Part shown: piece after piece, positions 54,427 to 64,000 of the stretch | Position numbering within the stretch: the stretch's first letter is position 1 | Layout of the letters: each line of letters begins with the position of its first letter | DNA from: an uncultured Clostridia bacterium | GTDB lineage: Bacteria > Bacillota > Clostridia > Christensenellales > UBA1242 | DNA length: 64,000 bases | Assembly (NCBI GenBank): GCA_948434855.1 | Contig: CAOJFR010000002.1 | Coordinates: 46,620-110,619, forward strand | Reading direction: 5' to 3' | Position numbers and translations under genes: made by a program | The notes under the pieces: model-generated | The model's database searches: none | What the model saw: the letters and a program-made list of their open reading frames with translations, nothing else | What the model was told of the DNA's origin: nothing

Positions 54427-54567
54427 TTATTTTCTAATAAGTTCTTTGCGACCTTTGTTTCTTCTTCTAGCAAGTACGTTTCTGCCACCTTTGGTTTTCA
54501 TTCTTTCTCTAAAACCATGAACTTTGTTTTTGTGGTTCTTTTTAGGTTGAAATGTTCTTTTTGTCAT
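54427..54567 (-). CDS. rpmH: 50S ribosomal protein L34
   Basis: 46 residues: [20 protein letters not shown], then a basic tail ending ELIRK. Canonical L34, two residues longer than the common 44-residue form. ATG 54567 follows AGGAG. First gene of rpmH-rnpA-yidD-yidC-jag. Confidence 0.96.
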   Translation of the reverse strand: MTKRTFQPKKNHKNKVHGFRERMKTKGGRNVLARRRNKGRKELIRK

Positions 54568-54624
54568 AATAATCTCCTAAGTAAAATAGTTTAGTTCTGC
54601 GAGCCTGTCGCAGTATACCGCTAC

Positions 54625-54654
54625 ATTATAAACGCAAAACAGCCGCTTTGTCAA
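54625..54654 (-). promoter_or_regulatory. rpmH promoter
   Basis: Minus strand TTGACA (54654-54649), 18-bp spacer, TATAAT (54630-54625). Strong consensus match. Confidence 0.85.
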
Positions 54655-54680
54655 GAATAAAGTCAAACTTTGCGTTTAAA

Positions 54681-54705
54681 AAAAACTAGCATTTTGCTAG
54701 TTTTT
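54681..54705. terminator. Terminator after the dnaN-linked membrane protein gene
   Basis: AAAAACTAGCA (54681-54691), TTT loop, TGCTAGTTTTT (54695-54705). The stop codon of the minus-strand gene lies inside its right arm. Confidence 0.85.
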
Positions 54706-55374
54706 ATCTGTTTTTATATTAGCATTGGTTTTTATAAGACAGCCATTAATAATTTTTTTAGATTTAGATAGTGAAAAATAGAAAATAACTGTAAGAATAA
54801 TGGTTGTTAAAATCATAACGCTCATTTCCACAATAAAGGTGTTAAGAGTTGAAAAAATAAAGTCTGGGAAAGCAAAAGATTTTATAGCAGTAATCAAAAG
54901 CTCAATAATGGCATTAGTTCCAACTGAATAAAAGAAAACAGATGTCACAATATAATTTTTTGAAGTTTTAAGTCGGTTTTTTTCATCTTTTTGAGTGTTA
55001 TAAAAAATTGAAAGGTTTGCAATGGTTGATAGAAATGAAAGATAAATAAAGAAGACTATAATAGAAATTATGTTTCTATATCCTCCAATAATATAATAGG
55101 TGTTTGTGAATAAAAAGAAGGCAATATAAAACATAATTCTGAACCAAGCGGGAACAACCAAGCCCTTAATTTTTGTTATAAAGAAAGACAAAATAAACAA
55201 TGCAAGGCTAAGCACAACCAAAATGTATGCAAAAATATAGTTAAACTCTTCATAAACATTTAGCGTTATTGTTCCAAAAAGCCCAAGAGTTAAAACAATC
55301 AGGTGAACCACTGAGAAAACCAAAGCAACAATAAGAGCAATGTTGCAGGCCAAATCTTTTTTAAAACTATTCAT
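54697..55374 (-). CDS. Hypothetical six-pass membrane protein downstream of dnaN
   Basis: 225 residues, with membrane segments near 12-33, 42-65, 78-98, 101-118, 143-162 and 180-201, and a short polar C-terminus. No family recognised. It begins 11 bp after dnaN, at the position where yaaA (S4 domain) or recF is found in most Bacillota. A role in replication is not supported by its sequence. Confidence 0.65.
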   Translation of the reverse strand: MNSFKKDLACNIALIVALVFSVVHLIVLTLGLFGTITLNVYEEFNYIFAYILVVLSLALFILSFFITKIKGLVVPAWFRIMFYIAFFLFTNTYYIIGGYRNIISIIVFFIYLSFLSTIANLSIFYNTQKDEKNRLKTSKNYIVTSVFFYSVGTNAIIELLITAIKSFAFPDFIFSTLNTFIVEMSVMILTTIILTVIFYFSLSKSKKIINGCLIKTNANIKTDKN

Positions 55375-55385
55375 AATAATTTCCT

Positions 55386-56495
55386 TTAATCAACAATTCT
55401 AACAGGCAAAATTAGATATAAATATTTGTCGCTTTCTGCAGAGCAAATTGTGCAAGGTGCAATTTGAGATGAAAAATTAATTTTAATAAATTCATCACTC
55501 ACGGTGTGCATACAATCGCTCAAATATCTTGCATTAAATGCAATAGAAATGTCTTTTCCTTCAAGAGAAATAGTAATATTTTCAGTAACGTTTCCAATGT
55601 TAGATGCAGAAGTAAGAGTAAGAACCTTGTCCTTAATATCAAACTTAACAAGGTTGTTTTTATCCATTCTAGCCAAAAGGCTTGCTCTTTCAAGACCATC
55701 TTCAAGTTGAGCTTTATTAACCAAAATTGTTGTGGTTGTGGTTGCAGGAATAACTTGTTTATAGTTAATAAATTCGCCTTCCAAAAGTCTTGTTAAAATT
55801 TTAACTGAGCCGTCATCAATTAAAAGGTGATTTTGTCCAACCAAAATATCAATGGTTTCATCTTCGTTGTCAACATTAATAAGTTTAGAAATTTCATTAA
55901 GGCTTCTTGCAGGAACAATACAGTTAAGCTTTTCTGCGGAACAAGCAATGTCAGCTTTCACCATTGCAAGACGATAGCCGTCTAGTGCAACTGCTGTCAT
56001 TTGGTTTTTTACAATTTCAAACAAACATCCCTTAAGAATAGGTCTTGCATCATCAACAGCAACAGAGAAGATAGTTTTGTCAATAATAGCTTTAAGGTCA
56101 GTTTTTTTAATGTTAATTTTTTCTGGAGAAGAGATTTCCTTAATAATAGGAAATTCGTCTGCACTCATGCACTGAAGAGAGCCTTCGCTATCAGTATATT
56201 TAATTTTTAAGGTATTGCCTGATTCAAGTGAAAGTTCAATTTGTTCATAAGATAGCTTTTTAACAAAGTCAGCAAAAAACTTTCCTGGAACAACAATTTC
56301 ACCAGCAATTTTAACATCTGCCGGAATTGTTTTTTCAATAGAAATTTCAAGGTCGGTTGCAGAGAGGGTTAAACTGTCCTCACGAGCAGAAAGTTTAATT
56401 CCTTCCAAAATAGGGTTTGGAGTTCTAACTGCAGTTGCCTTAATAACTTTTAGCACAGCATCGCTTAAATCTAATCCTTCACAAATAAGTTTCAT
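55386..56495 (-). CDS. dnaN: DNA polymerase III beta subunit (sliding clamp)
   Basis: 369 residues from ATG 56495, after AAAGGAG; an upstream in-frame start at 56522 overlaps dnaA's end and is less likely. Three clamp domains are recognisable by repeated patterns, and the C-terminal YLILPVRI strand that closes the ring is present. It tethers the replicative polymerase to DNA. It follows dnaA by 13 bp. Confidence 0.96.
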   Translation of the reverse strand: MKLICEGLDLSDAVLKVIKATAVRTPNPILEGIKLSAREDSLTLSATDLEISIEKTIPADVKIAGEIVVPGKFFADFVKKLSYEQIELSLESGNTLKIKYTDSEGSLQCMSADEFPIIKEISSPEKINIKKTDLKAIIDKTIFSVAVDDARPILKGCLFEIVKNQMTAVALDGYRLAMVKADIACSAEKLNCIVPARSLNEISKLINVDNEDETIDILVGQNHLLIDDGSVKILTRLLEGEFINYKQVIPATTTTTILVNKAQLEDGLERASLLARMDKNNLVKFDIKDKVLTLTSASNIGNVTENITISLEGKDISIAFNARYLSDCMHTVSDEFIKINFSSQIAPCTICSAESDKYLYLILPVRIVD

Positions 56496-56508
56496 AATAA
56501 ATTCTCCT

Positions 56509-57906
56509 TTATTTTCCTTCAATCATTTGTTTCATATCATTAATTTGGATTTCAAGTTTTTTAGAAGTTTTAATATCGTCTGCCACTTTGTTTTTGGCAT
56601 AAATAACAGTTGCATGGTCACGTCCAAAAATGTTGCCAATAGACTCTAGCGGCATATTGATATATTCACTAATTAAATACATTGCAATTTGTCTTGTTTC
56701 AGCAATAGCCTTGGTTCGTTTTCTTGCAAGCACATCTTCTTTTTTAATATTATAAAATTTGCAAACAATGTCAATAATTTTTGTTGCATCAATCATTTCA
56801 GAGTCTGCTTTTGCAATATTTTTAAGAGCCTCTCTTGCTGAAGAAATGGTAACAATATCTTCTTTTAAAAGGTTAGAATAAAACACTGTTCTAGACAAAA
56901 ACCCTTCCATTTCACGAACATTGGTTGTAGAGATTTCAGCAATATATTCAATAACTTCTCTTGAAACATTAAATCTTTCAATTTGAGCTTTTTTATTTAA
57001 TATTGCTATTCGTGTTTCAATGTCAGGCACGCCAATGTCTGCAATCATACCCCATTCAAATCTAGACCTAAGTCTGTCTTCAAGTGGACTAAGCTCTTTT
57101 GGTTGCTTATCAGAGGTTATAACAATTTGTTTTCCGTTTTGATATAGCTCATTAAACAGGTTAAAAAACTGTTCCTGTGTTGCAGTTTTATTAATAATGC
57201 CCTGAATATCATCAATTATAAGAATATCGGCTTTGCTATAGGTTTCTTTAAACTCATTAGCCTTGTTGTTTTGAAGGGCAGTGGTGTAGTCCGTTACAAA
57301 TTTATAGGTTGTAACATAAACCACATTAAGTTCTGGATGGTGCTCAGTCACATAGTTGCCAATAGCAAAAAGCAAGTGAGTTTTGCCAAGCCCCGAGCCC
57401 CCATAAATAAATAGCGGATTAATTTTAGTTCCAGGTTCATCGGCAACAGCCTTTGCTGCAGCACAAGCAAACTGATTGCTTCCGCCAACCACAAAGCTGT
57501 CAAAGGTAGATTTTGGGTCAAACCTAAATTCAGAACCAGCAGGTTTTGCTGCAGATTCTTTTTCAGATTTTTCCTGAGCTTTTGTTTTTGCAAAAACTCT
57601 TTCAGAAGATTGCTCTAAGGTTTCTTCTTCATCCTTAACTAAAATTTCAACGCTGTTAATTGCTCTATAAACTTTTTGAGCACAAGAAATGATTTTGTCT
57701 TTATATTTTTTAACAAGCATATCTTTTGCATATCTAGTTTGGGTTGATAGCACAAGTGTGCCACCCTTTATGTCTTCAATTTCCAAGCTTTTAAACCAAA
57801 CATCAAAAGAAATCATAGAAATGTCTTTGGCGATTTCTTCTAAAATTTCATTCCAAAGTTCATGAATGTCAATGTTTGTGGTAGAGATAAATGTGTCCTG
57901 TTCCAA
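56509..57906 (-). CDS. dnaA: Chromosomal replication initiator DnaA
   Basis: 465 residues. Domain I (1-85), a variable linker, the AAA+ domain with Walker A GGSGLGKTH (169-177) and Walker B ILIIDD (228-233), and the C-terminal DNA-binding domain with GRDHATVIYA. It binds oriC and opens the duplex. The start is TTG at 57906, supported by AGGGGG six bases upstream; no ATG precedes the conserved domain I. It is oriented away from recF-gyrB-gyrA. Confidence 0.96.
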   Translation of the reverse strand: MEQDTFISTTNIDIHELWNEILEEIAKDISMISFDVWFKSLEIEDIKGGTLVLSTQTRYAKDMLVKKYKDKIISCAQKVYRAINSVEILVKDEEETLEQSSERVFAKTKAQEKSEKESAAKPAGSEFRFDPKSTFDSFVVGGSNQFACAAAKAVADEPGTKINPLFIYGGSGLGKTHLLFAIGNYVTEHHPELNVVYVTTYKFVTDYTTALQNNKANEFKETYSKADILIIDDIQGIINKTATQEQFFNLFNELYQNGKQIVITSDKQPKELSPLEDRLRSRFEWGMIADIGVPDIETRIAILNKKAQIERFNVSREVIEYIAEISTTNVREMEGFLSRTVFYSNLLKEDIVTISSAREALKNIAKADSEMIDATKIIDIVCKFYNIKKEDVLARKRTKAIAETRQIAMYLISEYINMPLESIGNIFGRDHATVIYAKNKVADDIKTSKKLEIQINDMKQMIEGK

Positions 57907-57936
57907 AAGTAGCCCCCTAAAAAATACTCTATTTTA

Positions 57937-57965
57937 ATTATATTGAGAAAAGTGTTAAAAAGCAA
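57937..57965 (-). promoter_or_regulatory. dnaA promoter
   Basis: Minus strand TTGCTT (57965-57960), 17-bp spacer, TATAAT (57942-57937). No DnaA boxes (TTATNCACA) overlap it. Confidence 0.7.
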
Positions 57966-58010
57966 GTGTTTATTTATTTTTTGTGAGTTAAATATAAATT
58001 ACAATAATGC

Positions 58011-58039
58011 TTGGCAATAAGTAAAAAAATTATTATAAT
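58011..58039 (+). promoter_or_regulatory. recF promoter
   Basis: TTGGCA (58011-58016), 17-bp spacer, TATAAT (58034-58039). Divergent from the dnaA promoter in a 151-bp gap. Confidence 0.75.
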
Positions 58040-58057
58040 AATTCTAGAGGAAATTGC

Positions 58058-59167
58058 ATGAAAATTAAGTGGTTAAAACTAAAAAACTTCAGAAACTACA
58101 GCGAGTGCTTTGTAGAGTTTTCTGATGGCATAAATTTAATTTCAGGCAAAAATGGTCAGGGAAAAACCAATCTTGTTGAGGGCGTAATGATAAATGCTCT
58201 CACAAAAAGCCCAAGAACAAGCTCAGATAATGACATGAAAAAAGAAGGCTCAGACATTTCAGAGGCAGAGGTTTGTTTAGAGAGAAATTATGGTGAGGTT
58301 AAGCTTTGTTGCAGAATAAGCACAGAATTTAAAAAACAATTTTTCATAAACTCAAACGAAGTCAAAAAACTAAGTGAAGTTTTTGGAAACCTAGTTGCGG
58401 TATATTTTTCGCCAGCAGACCTAAAAATTGTAAGTGGCTCACCATCTGACAGAAGAGATTTTATAGACACAGACATTTCTCAGTTGTCGGGTTCATACTA
58501 CACTTTGCTAAACAGATATAACAAAGTGCTAGACCAACGCAATAGGCTGCTAAAAACAGTGCATAACAGGGCAGAAATTGAAGAGCAGATAGACATTTGG
58601 AACGAGCAGCTTGCAAGTTTGGCAGGACACATAATAAAAACGAGAAAATCCTTCATAAAAAAGCTTTCATCACCAGCCAGTGAAACCATAAAGTTTATAA
58701 CTAATGGAGCAGATAAACTTTCAATTAGCTATGTTGGTGCAAATGGAGAAAATAGCGAAGAAATAAAGTCAGAAATTTTAAGCTCGCTTCAAAACAATCT
58801 TTCAAAAGATATGGAGCTTGGCTATACCACCATAGGTCCGCACAGAGATGACATAAAGTTTAGTTTAAACGGACATGACTCACGAATTTTTGCCAGTCAA
58901 GGTCAACAGAGAAGCATTGTGCTCGCTCTAAAAATTGCTGAGCTTGAAACTTTTGAAGCAGAACTTGGTGAAAAGCCAATATTGGTTTTAGATGATGTGT
59001 TTAGTGAGCTAGACACTTTTAGACAAAAGAGCTTATATGAAAAATTTAAAGGTGTTCAGGTGCTGATGACGGGAACACTTTTTAAGTTTAAACCAGATGA
59101 AGATTATTTGTCGCTAAATGTTAAAGAGGGCTCTGTTAAAAGCAAAATTATGCAGAAAAAAAAGTGA
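58058..59167 (+). CDS. recF: DNA replication and repair protein RecF
   Basis: 369 residues. SMC-like ATPase that loads RecA at gaps with RecO and RecR. Walker A GKNGQGKTN at 30-38, signature region SGSPSDRRDFID near 128 and Walker B PILVLDDVFSELD near 308. Full length. Monocistronic here, with a terminator overlapping its end, although it is usually cotranscribed with dnaN. Confidence 0.95.
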   Translation: MKIKWLKLKNFRNYSECFVEFSDGINLISGKNGQGKTNLVEGVMINALTKSPRTSSDNDMKKEGSDISEAEVCLERNYGEVKLCCRISTEFKKQFFINSNEVKKLSEVFGNLVAVYFSPADLKIVSGSPSDRRDFIDTDISQLSGSYYTLLNRYNKVLDQRNRLLKTVHNRAEIEEQIDIWNEQLASLAGHIIKTRKSFIKKLSSPASETIKFITNGADKLSISYVGANGENSEEIKSEILSSLQNNLSKDMELGYTTIGPHRDDIKFSLNGHDSRIFASQGQQRSIVLALKIAELETFEAELGEKPILVLDDVFSELDTFRQKSLYEKFKGVQVLMTGTLFKFKPDEDYLSLNVKEGSVKSKIMQKKK

Positions 59168-59187
59168 TGGTTTTTCATCACTTTTTT
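59158..59187 (+). terminator. recF terminator
   Basis: AAAAAAGTGATG (59158-59169), GTTTTT loop, CATCACTTTTTT (59176-59187). Confidence 0.9.
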
Positions 59188-59359
59188 AATTGAAAATAAT
59201 CATAAAAATTACAAATCAAATAATTTTACAAATCCGCATATTTGTTATGTTAAAATTAAAAATAAGCCAGCAAAGGGCAAATTTTGCCCTAAAACCAGTG
59301 CTCACATATAATATATATTAAAATATATTATATTTAGACAAATTTGGGGGCTAATTTAG

Positions 59360-59388
59360 TTGTGAAAAATCAGCCAGTTTGATATAAT
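59360..59388 (+). promoter_or_regulatory. gyrBA promoter
   Basis: TTGTGA (59360-59365), 17-bp spacer, TATAAT (59383-59388). The gap upstream (59188-59359) also holds an AT-only stretch near 59308-59335 and one single DnaA-box-like site (TTTTTCACA on the minus strand), too little to call an origin. Confidence 0.75.
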
Positions 59389-59414
59389 ATTTTTGTAAAT
59401 AAAGTTTAAGGTGA

Positions 59415-61334
<1,920 letters not shown>

Positions 61335-61354
61335 GGATAAATATAGGAGTAAAT

Positions 61355-63883
61355 ATGAAAAAGAGAGATTTTAGTCAAGAGCATGAAAAAATTGTGGATA
61401 ACACCGTAATTTATCCTGTAGAAATCAATGATGAAATGAAAAAAAGTTTCATTGCATATGCAATGGCAGTTAATGTTTCTCGTGCAATTCCAGATGTTCG
61501 TGATGGACTTAAGCCAGTTCACAGAAGAATTTTATATTCAATGAACGAAACAGGCATAACTTCCGACAAGCCACACAAAAAGTGTGCCCGTATCGTTGGT
61601 GATGTGCTTGGAAAATATCACCCACATGGCGACAGCTCTGTTTATGGTGCACTTGTGCGTTTAGCGCAAGACTTTGCAATAAGATATCCTCTTATTGAAG
61701 GTCACGGAAACTTTGGTTCCGTTGATGGTGATCCACCTGCTGCATATCGTTACACAGAGGCAAGGCTCAGCAAGCTAGCAACAGAAATGCTTCGTGATAT
61801 AGATAAAGATACAGTAGACTTTTCACCAAACTTTGATGCCAGTTTAAAGCAACCAGATGTTTTGCCATCAAGGTTTCCAAACCTTCTTGTTAATGGTTCA
61901 GACGGAATTGCCGTGGGCATGGCAACAAACATTCCACCACACAATTTAACAGAAGTTATCAATGCCGTTATTGCAGAGATTAATAATCCAGAACAAAGCA
62001 TTGAAGAAATTATGCAAATCATGCCAGCACCAGATTATCCAACTGGTGGTGTAATCATGGGAACAGCAGCCTTAAGACAAGCATATCTCACAGGCAAAGG
62101 CGGCGTAGTAATTCGCTCAAAAACAGAAATAGAAGAGCATGAAGACGGCAAATCAAAAATTATAGTAACAGAGATTCCATATCAGGTTAACAAGAGTGAG
62201 CTAATCAAGCAAATTGCAAACATGATAAAGGATAAAAAGATTGAGGGAATCCAAGACATTCGTGAAGAGTCTGACCGTCATGGCATGAGAATTGTGTTTG
62301 ACGTCAAAAAAGACTTTAATGCACAAGTTGTTTTAAACACACTCTACAAAAAATCACAGCTTCAATGCTCATATGGCATCAATTTCCTAGCATTAGTAGA
62401 TGGCTATCCAAAGGTGCTTAACATTAAGCAAATCTTAGATTGCTATATTGTGCATCAAAGAGATGTTGTTTATAGAAGAACAAAATATGATCTTGCTAAG
62501 GCAGAAGAAAAGGCACATATTATAGAAGGCTTGGTTGTTGCACTTGCAAATATTGATGAAGTTATAAAGATAATCAAAGCTTCAAAAGATAGAGAAGAAG
62601 CGTCAACAAAACTTCAAGAAACCTTTGTTCTTTCACAGGCTCAAGCTGGCGCAATTCTAGATATGCGTCTTCAAAGGCTCACAAGTCTAGAGGTTGAAAA
62701 ACTAAATAACGAACTTGCAGACCTCAGAAATTTAATCTTAGACCTCAGAAGCATTTTAGCTTCAGAAGAAAAGATTAAGGCAGTAATAATAAAAGAGTTA
62801 TCAGAACTTAAAGAACAATGGGGCGATGAAAGAAAAACAGAAGTAGACTACACTTCATCTGCCGATGTAAATTTAGAAGACTTAATTGAAAAAGAAGATG
62901 TTGTCATCTCCATGACACACTTTGGCTATGTAAAAAGGCTCCCAGTAAGTGAATATAGGCTTCAAAATCGTGGAGGCAGAGGCTCAACCGGTCATAAGCC
63001 AAAAGAAGAAGATTTTGTTGAACATATGTTTATTTGTTCAACTCATGACACTCTCATGTTCTTCACCAATTATGGCAAGGTATATGCCATGAAAGGCTAC
63101 GAAATCCCAGAAGAATCAAAAACAGCAAGAGGAAGAAACCTTGTGAATCTGCTTTCTTTAGAAAAAGATGAAAAGGTTCAAGCAATACTTCCAAAACTTC
63201 CAGAAAATAAAGGCTATTTAACCATGGCAACCAAAAGGGGACTTATCAAAAAGACAGCTGCGTCAGAGTTTGATAGCATAAGAAAAACTGGAAAAATAGC
63301 AATCACACTTGCAAGGGGTGACGAGCTTATTAATGTAGATTATTCAACTGGCACAAGCACCGTAATGGTTGCATCACTCAGCGGAAAGTGTATCAGGTTC
63401 TCTGAAAAAGATAACAGACCACTTGGCAGAGAGGCAATGGGTGTTAAGGCAATAGACTTAACAGAAGATGACGCCGTAGTGTCAATGATAGTTTGCAAAG
63501 AAGAAAAAGATGTTTTAACCATAACTGAAAAGGGCTATGGAAAAAGAACAGACCTTAGTGAATATAAGGTTCAAAACCGAAACGGAAAAGGAATGAAGGC
63601 AGGCGTGTTCAATGAAAAAACTGGCAAGCTTGTTGGATTAGAACTTGTTGGTGAAGATGATGACGTTATGATAATTGCAGATAACGGAGTCATAATAAGA
63701 ACCAAAGCAAATTCAATTTCAAAAATAACTAGAGACACAATTGGTGTAAAGGTCATGAGACTAGATAGCGGAACAAAGGTAAGTTGTGTTGCAATAGCAG
63801 ATATTGTTGCAGAAGACATAACTGGCGAATCAGGCGAAGAGCCAATAATTATAGATGACCCAATTGAAGATGCAGGCGAATAA
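61355..63883 (+). CDS. gyrA: DNA gyrase subunit A
   Basis: 842 residues. The catalytic Tyr133 (AYRYTEA) forms the covalent DNA link. The GyrA-box equivalent in the C-terminal beta-pinwheel is NRGGRGSTG. In the quinolone region [14 protein letters not shown], Ser94 is kept (E. coli Ser83) but Gly98 stands where Asp or Glu is usual (E. coli Asp87). The acidic C-terminal tail (GESGEEP...EDAGE) is typical. ATG 61355 follows AGGAG. Confidence 0.97.
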   Translation: MKKRDFSQEHEKIVDNTVIYPVEINDEMKKSFIAYAMAVNVSRAIPDVRDGLKPVHRRILYSMNETGITSDKPHKKCARIVGDVLGKYHPHGDSSVYGALVRLAQDFAIRYPLIEGHGNFGSVDGDPPAAYRYTEARLSKLATEMLRDIDKDTVDFSPNFDASLKQPDVLPSRFPNLLVNGSDGIAVGMATNIPPHNLTEVINAVIAEINNPEQSIEEIMQIMPAPDYPTGGVIMGTAALRQAYLTGKGGVVIRSKTEIEEHEDGKSKIIVTEIPYQVNKSELIKQIANMIKDKKIEGIQDIREESDRHGMRIVFDVKKDFNAQVVLNTLYKKSQLQCSYGINFLALVDGYPKVLNIKQILDCYIVHQRDVVYRRTKYDLAKAEEKAHIIEGLVVALANIDEVIKIIKASKDREEASTKLQETFVLSQAQAGAILDMRLQRLTSLEVEKLNNELADLRNLILDLRSILASEEKIKAVIIKELSELKEQWGDERKTEVDYTSSADVNLEDLIEKEDVVISMTHFGYVKRLPVSEYRLQNRGGRGSTGHKPKEEDFVEHMFICSTHDTLMFFTNYGKVYAMKGYEIPEESKTARGRNLVNLLSLEKDEKVQAILPKLPENKGYLTMATKRGLIKKTAASEFDSIRKTGKIAITLARGDELINVDYSTGTSTVMVASLSGKCIRFSEKDNRPLGREAMGVKAIDLTEDDAVVSMIVCKEEKDVLTITEKGYGKRTDLSEYKVQNRNGKGMKAGVFNEKTGKLVGLELVGEDDDVMIIADNGVIIRTKANSISKITRDTIGVKVMRLDSGTKVSCVAIADIVAEDITGESGEEPIIIDDPIEDAGE

Positions 63884-63893
63884 TAAAAATAAC

Positions 63894-63923
63894 AAAAACC
63901 ACCCACTTTAAGGGTGGTTTTTT
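63894..63923 (+). terminator. gyrBA terminator
   Basis: AAAAACCACCC (63894-63904), seven-base loop, GGGTGGTTTTT (63912-63922). Confidence 0.95.
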
Positions 63924-63964
63924 TGTTAAAAAAGCAAAATAATAAAAAATCTTAACAAAAGGAC

Positions 63965-63995
63965 TTGAAAAGTGTGCACGGGGGGGGGGTATAAT
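63965..63995 (+). promoter_or_regulatory. Promoter with G10 tract in its spacer
   Basis: TTGAAA (63965-63970), 19-bp spacer made of nine bases plus ten consecutive G (63980-63989), then perfect TATAAT (63990-63995). The spacer is two bases longer than optimal; loss of two G would bring it to 17. The gene it drives lies beyond the window. Confidence 0.65.
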
Positions 63996-64000
63996 GTTAC

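Noticed and set aside
57907..58057. oriC between dnaA and recF
   Set aside because: Only divergent promoters are seen; no TTATNCACA boxes and no clear unwinding element.
59308..59335. AT-only stretch upstream of gyrB as an origin unwinding element
   Set aside because: Only one weak DnaA-box-like site lies nearby; AT runs are common in this genome.

Overview
The window is about two thirds AT and reads as a low-GC Bacillota chromosome, probably an uncultured gut-type member of the Clostridia. Support: promoters are consensus sigma-A type (TTGACA-17-TATAAT), Shine-Dalgarno sites are strong, U-tract terminators are dense, and there are a reverse rubrerythrin, a large M60 mucin-type peptidase and a DUF6273 surface protein. 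The standard bacterial code is used: TAA, TAG and TGA all end conserved genes. The lineage is an inference from gene content, not from an alignment.

1-5.0 kb: the tail of dnaB, a surface beta-repeat protein, a three-gene unit of unknown function starting with a HicB-like protein, a methyltransferase and a small charged protein. 5.2-18.2 kb: rpsL-rpsG-fusA-tuf, then rpoB-rpoC. This reverses the usual order of the two blocks. Between them lie 550 bp of unusual non-coding DNA (two terminators sharing a conserved core, an 18-bp inverted repeat, ten tandem 11-bp units), a small HTH protein, a small conserved protein and a structured rpoB leader. 18.4-22.4 kb: alcohol dehydrogenase, aldehyde dehydrogenase, lysoplasmalogenase and Pr6Pr membrane protein, a plausible plasmalogen or fatty-aldehyde unit. 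22.5-27.1 kb: the M60 peptidase.

27.2-33.8 kb is accessory DNA ending at a tRNA-Ser gene: a VOC/HIT/unknown/ogt operon, a GNAT gene broken by a stop codon, nearly 1 kb of mostly non-coding DNA with a possible small RNA, a Kiwa-like defence pair (kwaB-like then kwaA-like), an autoinhibited Fic protein and a frameshifted HEPN-like gene. 34-37.5 kb: a membrane protein, a reverse rubrerythrin and the DUF6273 surface protein.

37.6-63.9 kb is the classical origin-region gene set in rearranged form. mnmG, a GNAT gene, mnmE, jag, yidC, yidD, rnpA, rpmH, a membrane protein, dnaN and dnaA are on the minus strand; recF, gyrB and gyrA diverge on the plus strand. A ten-kilobase surface-polysaccharide operon of eight genes lies between mnmE and jag. 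Its last gene carries a G9 tract. The window ends in a promoter whose -35/-10 spacer holds a G10 tract. Both tracts are candidates for phase variation. No CRISPR array, rRNA, insertion sequence or recognisable DnaA-box cluster was seen.
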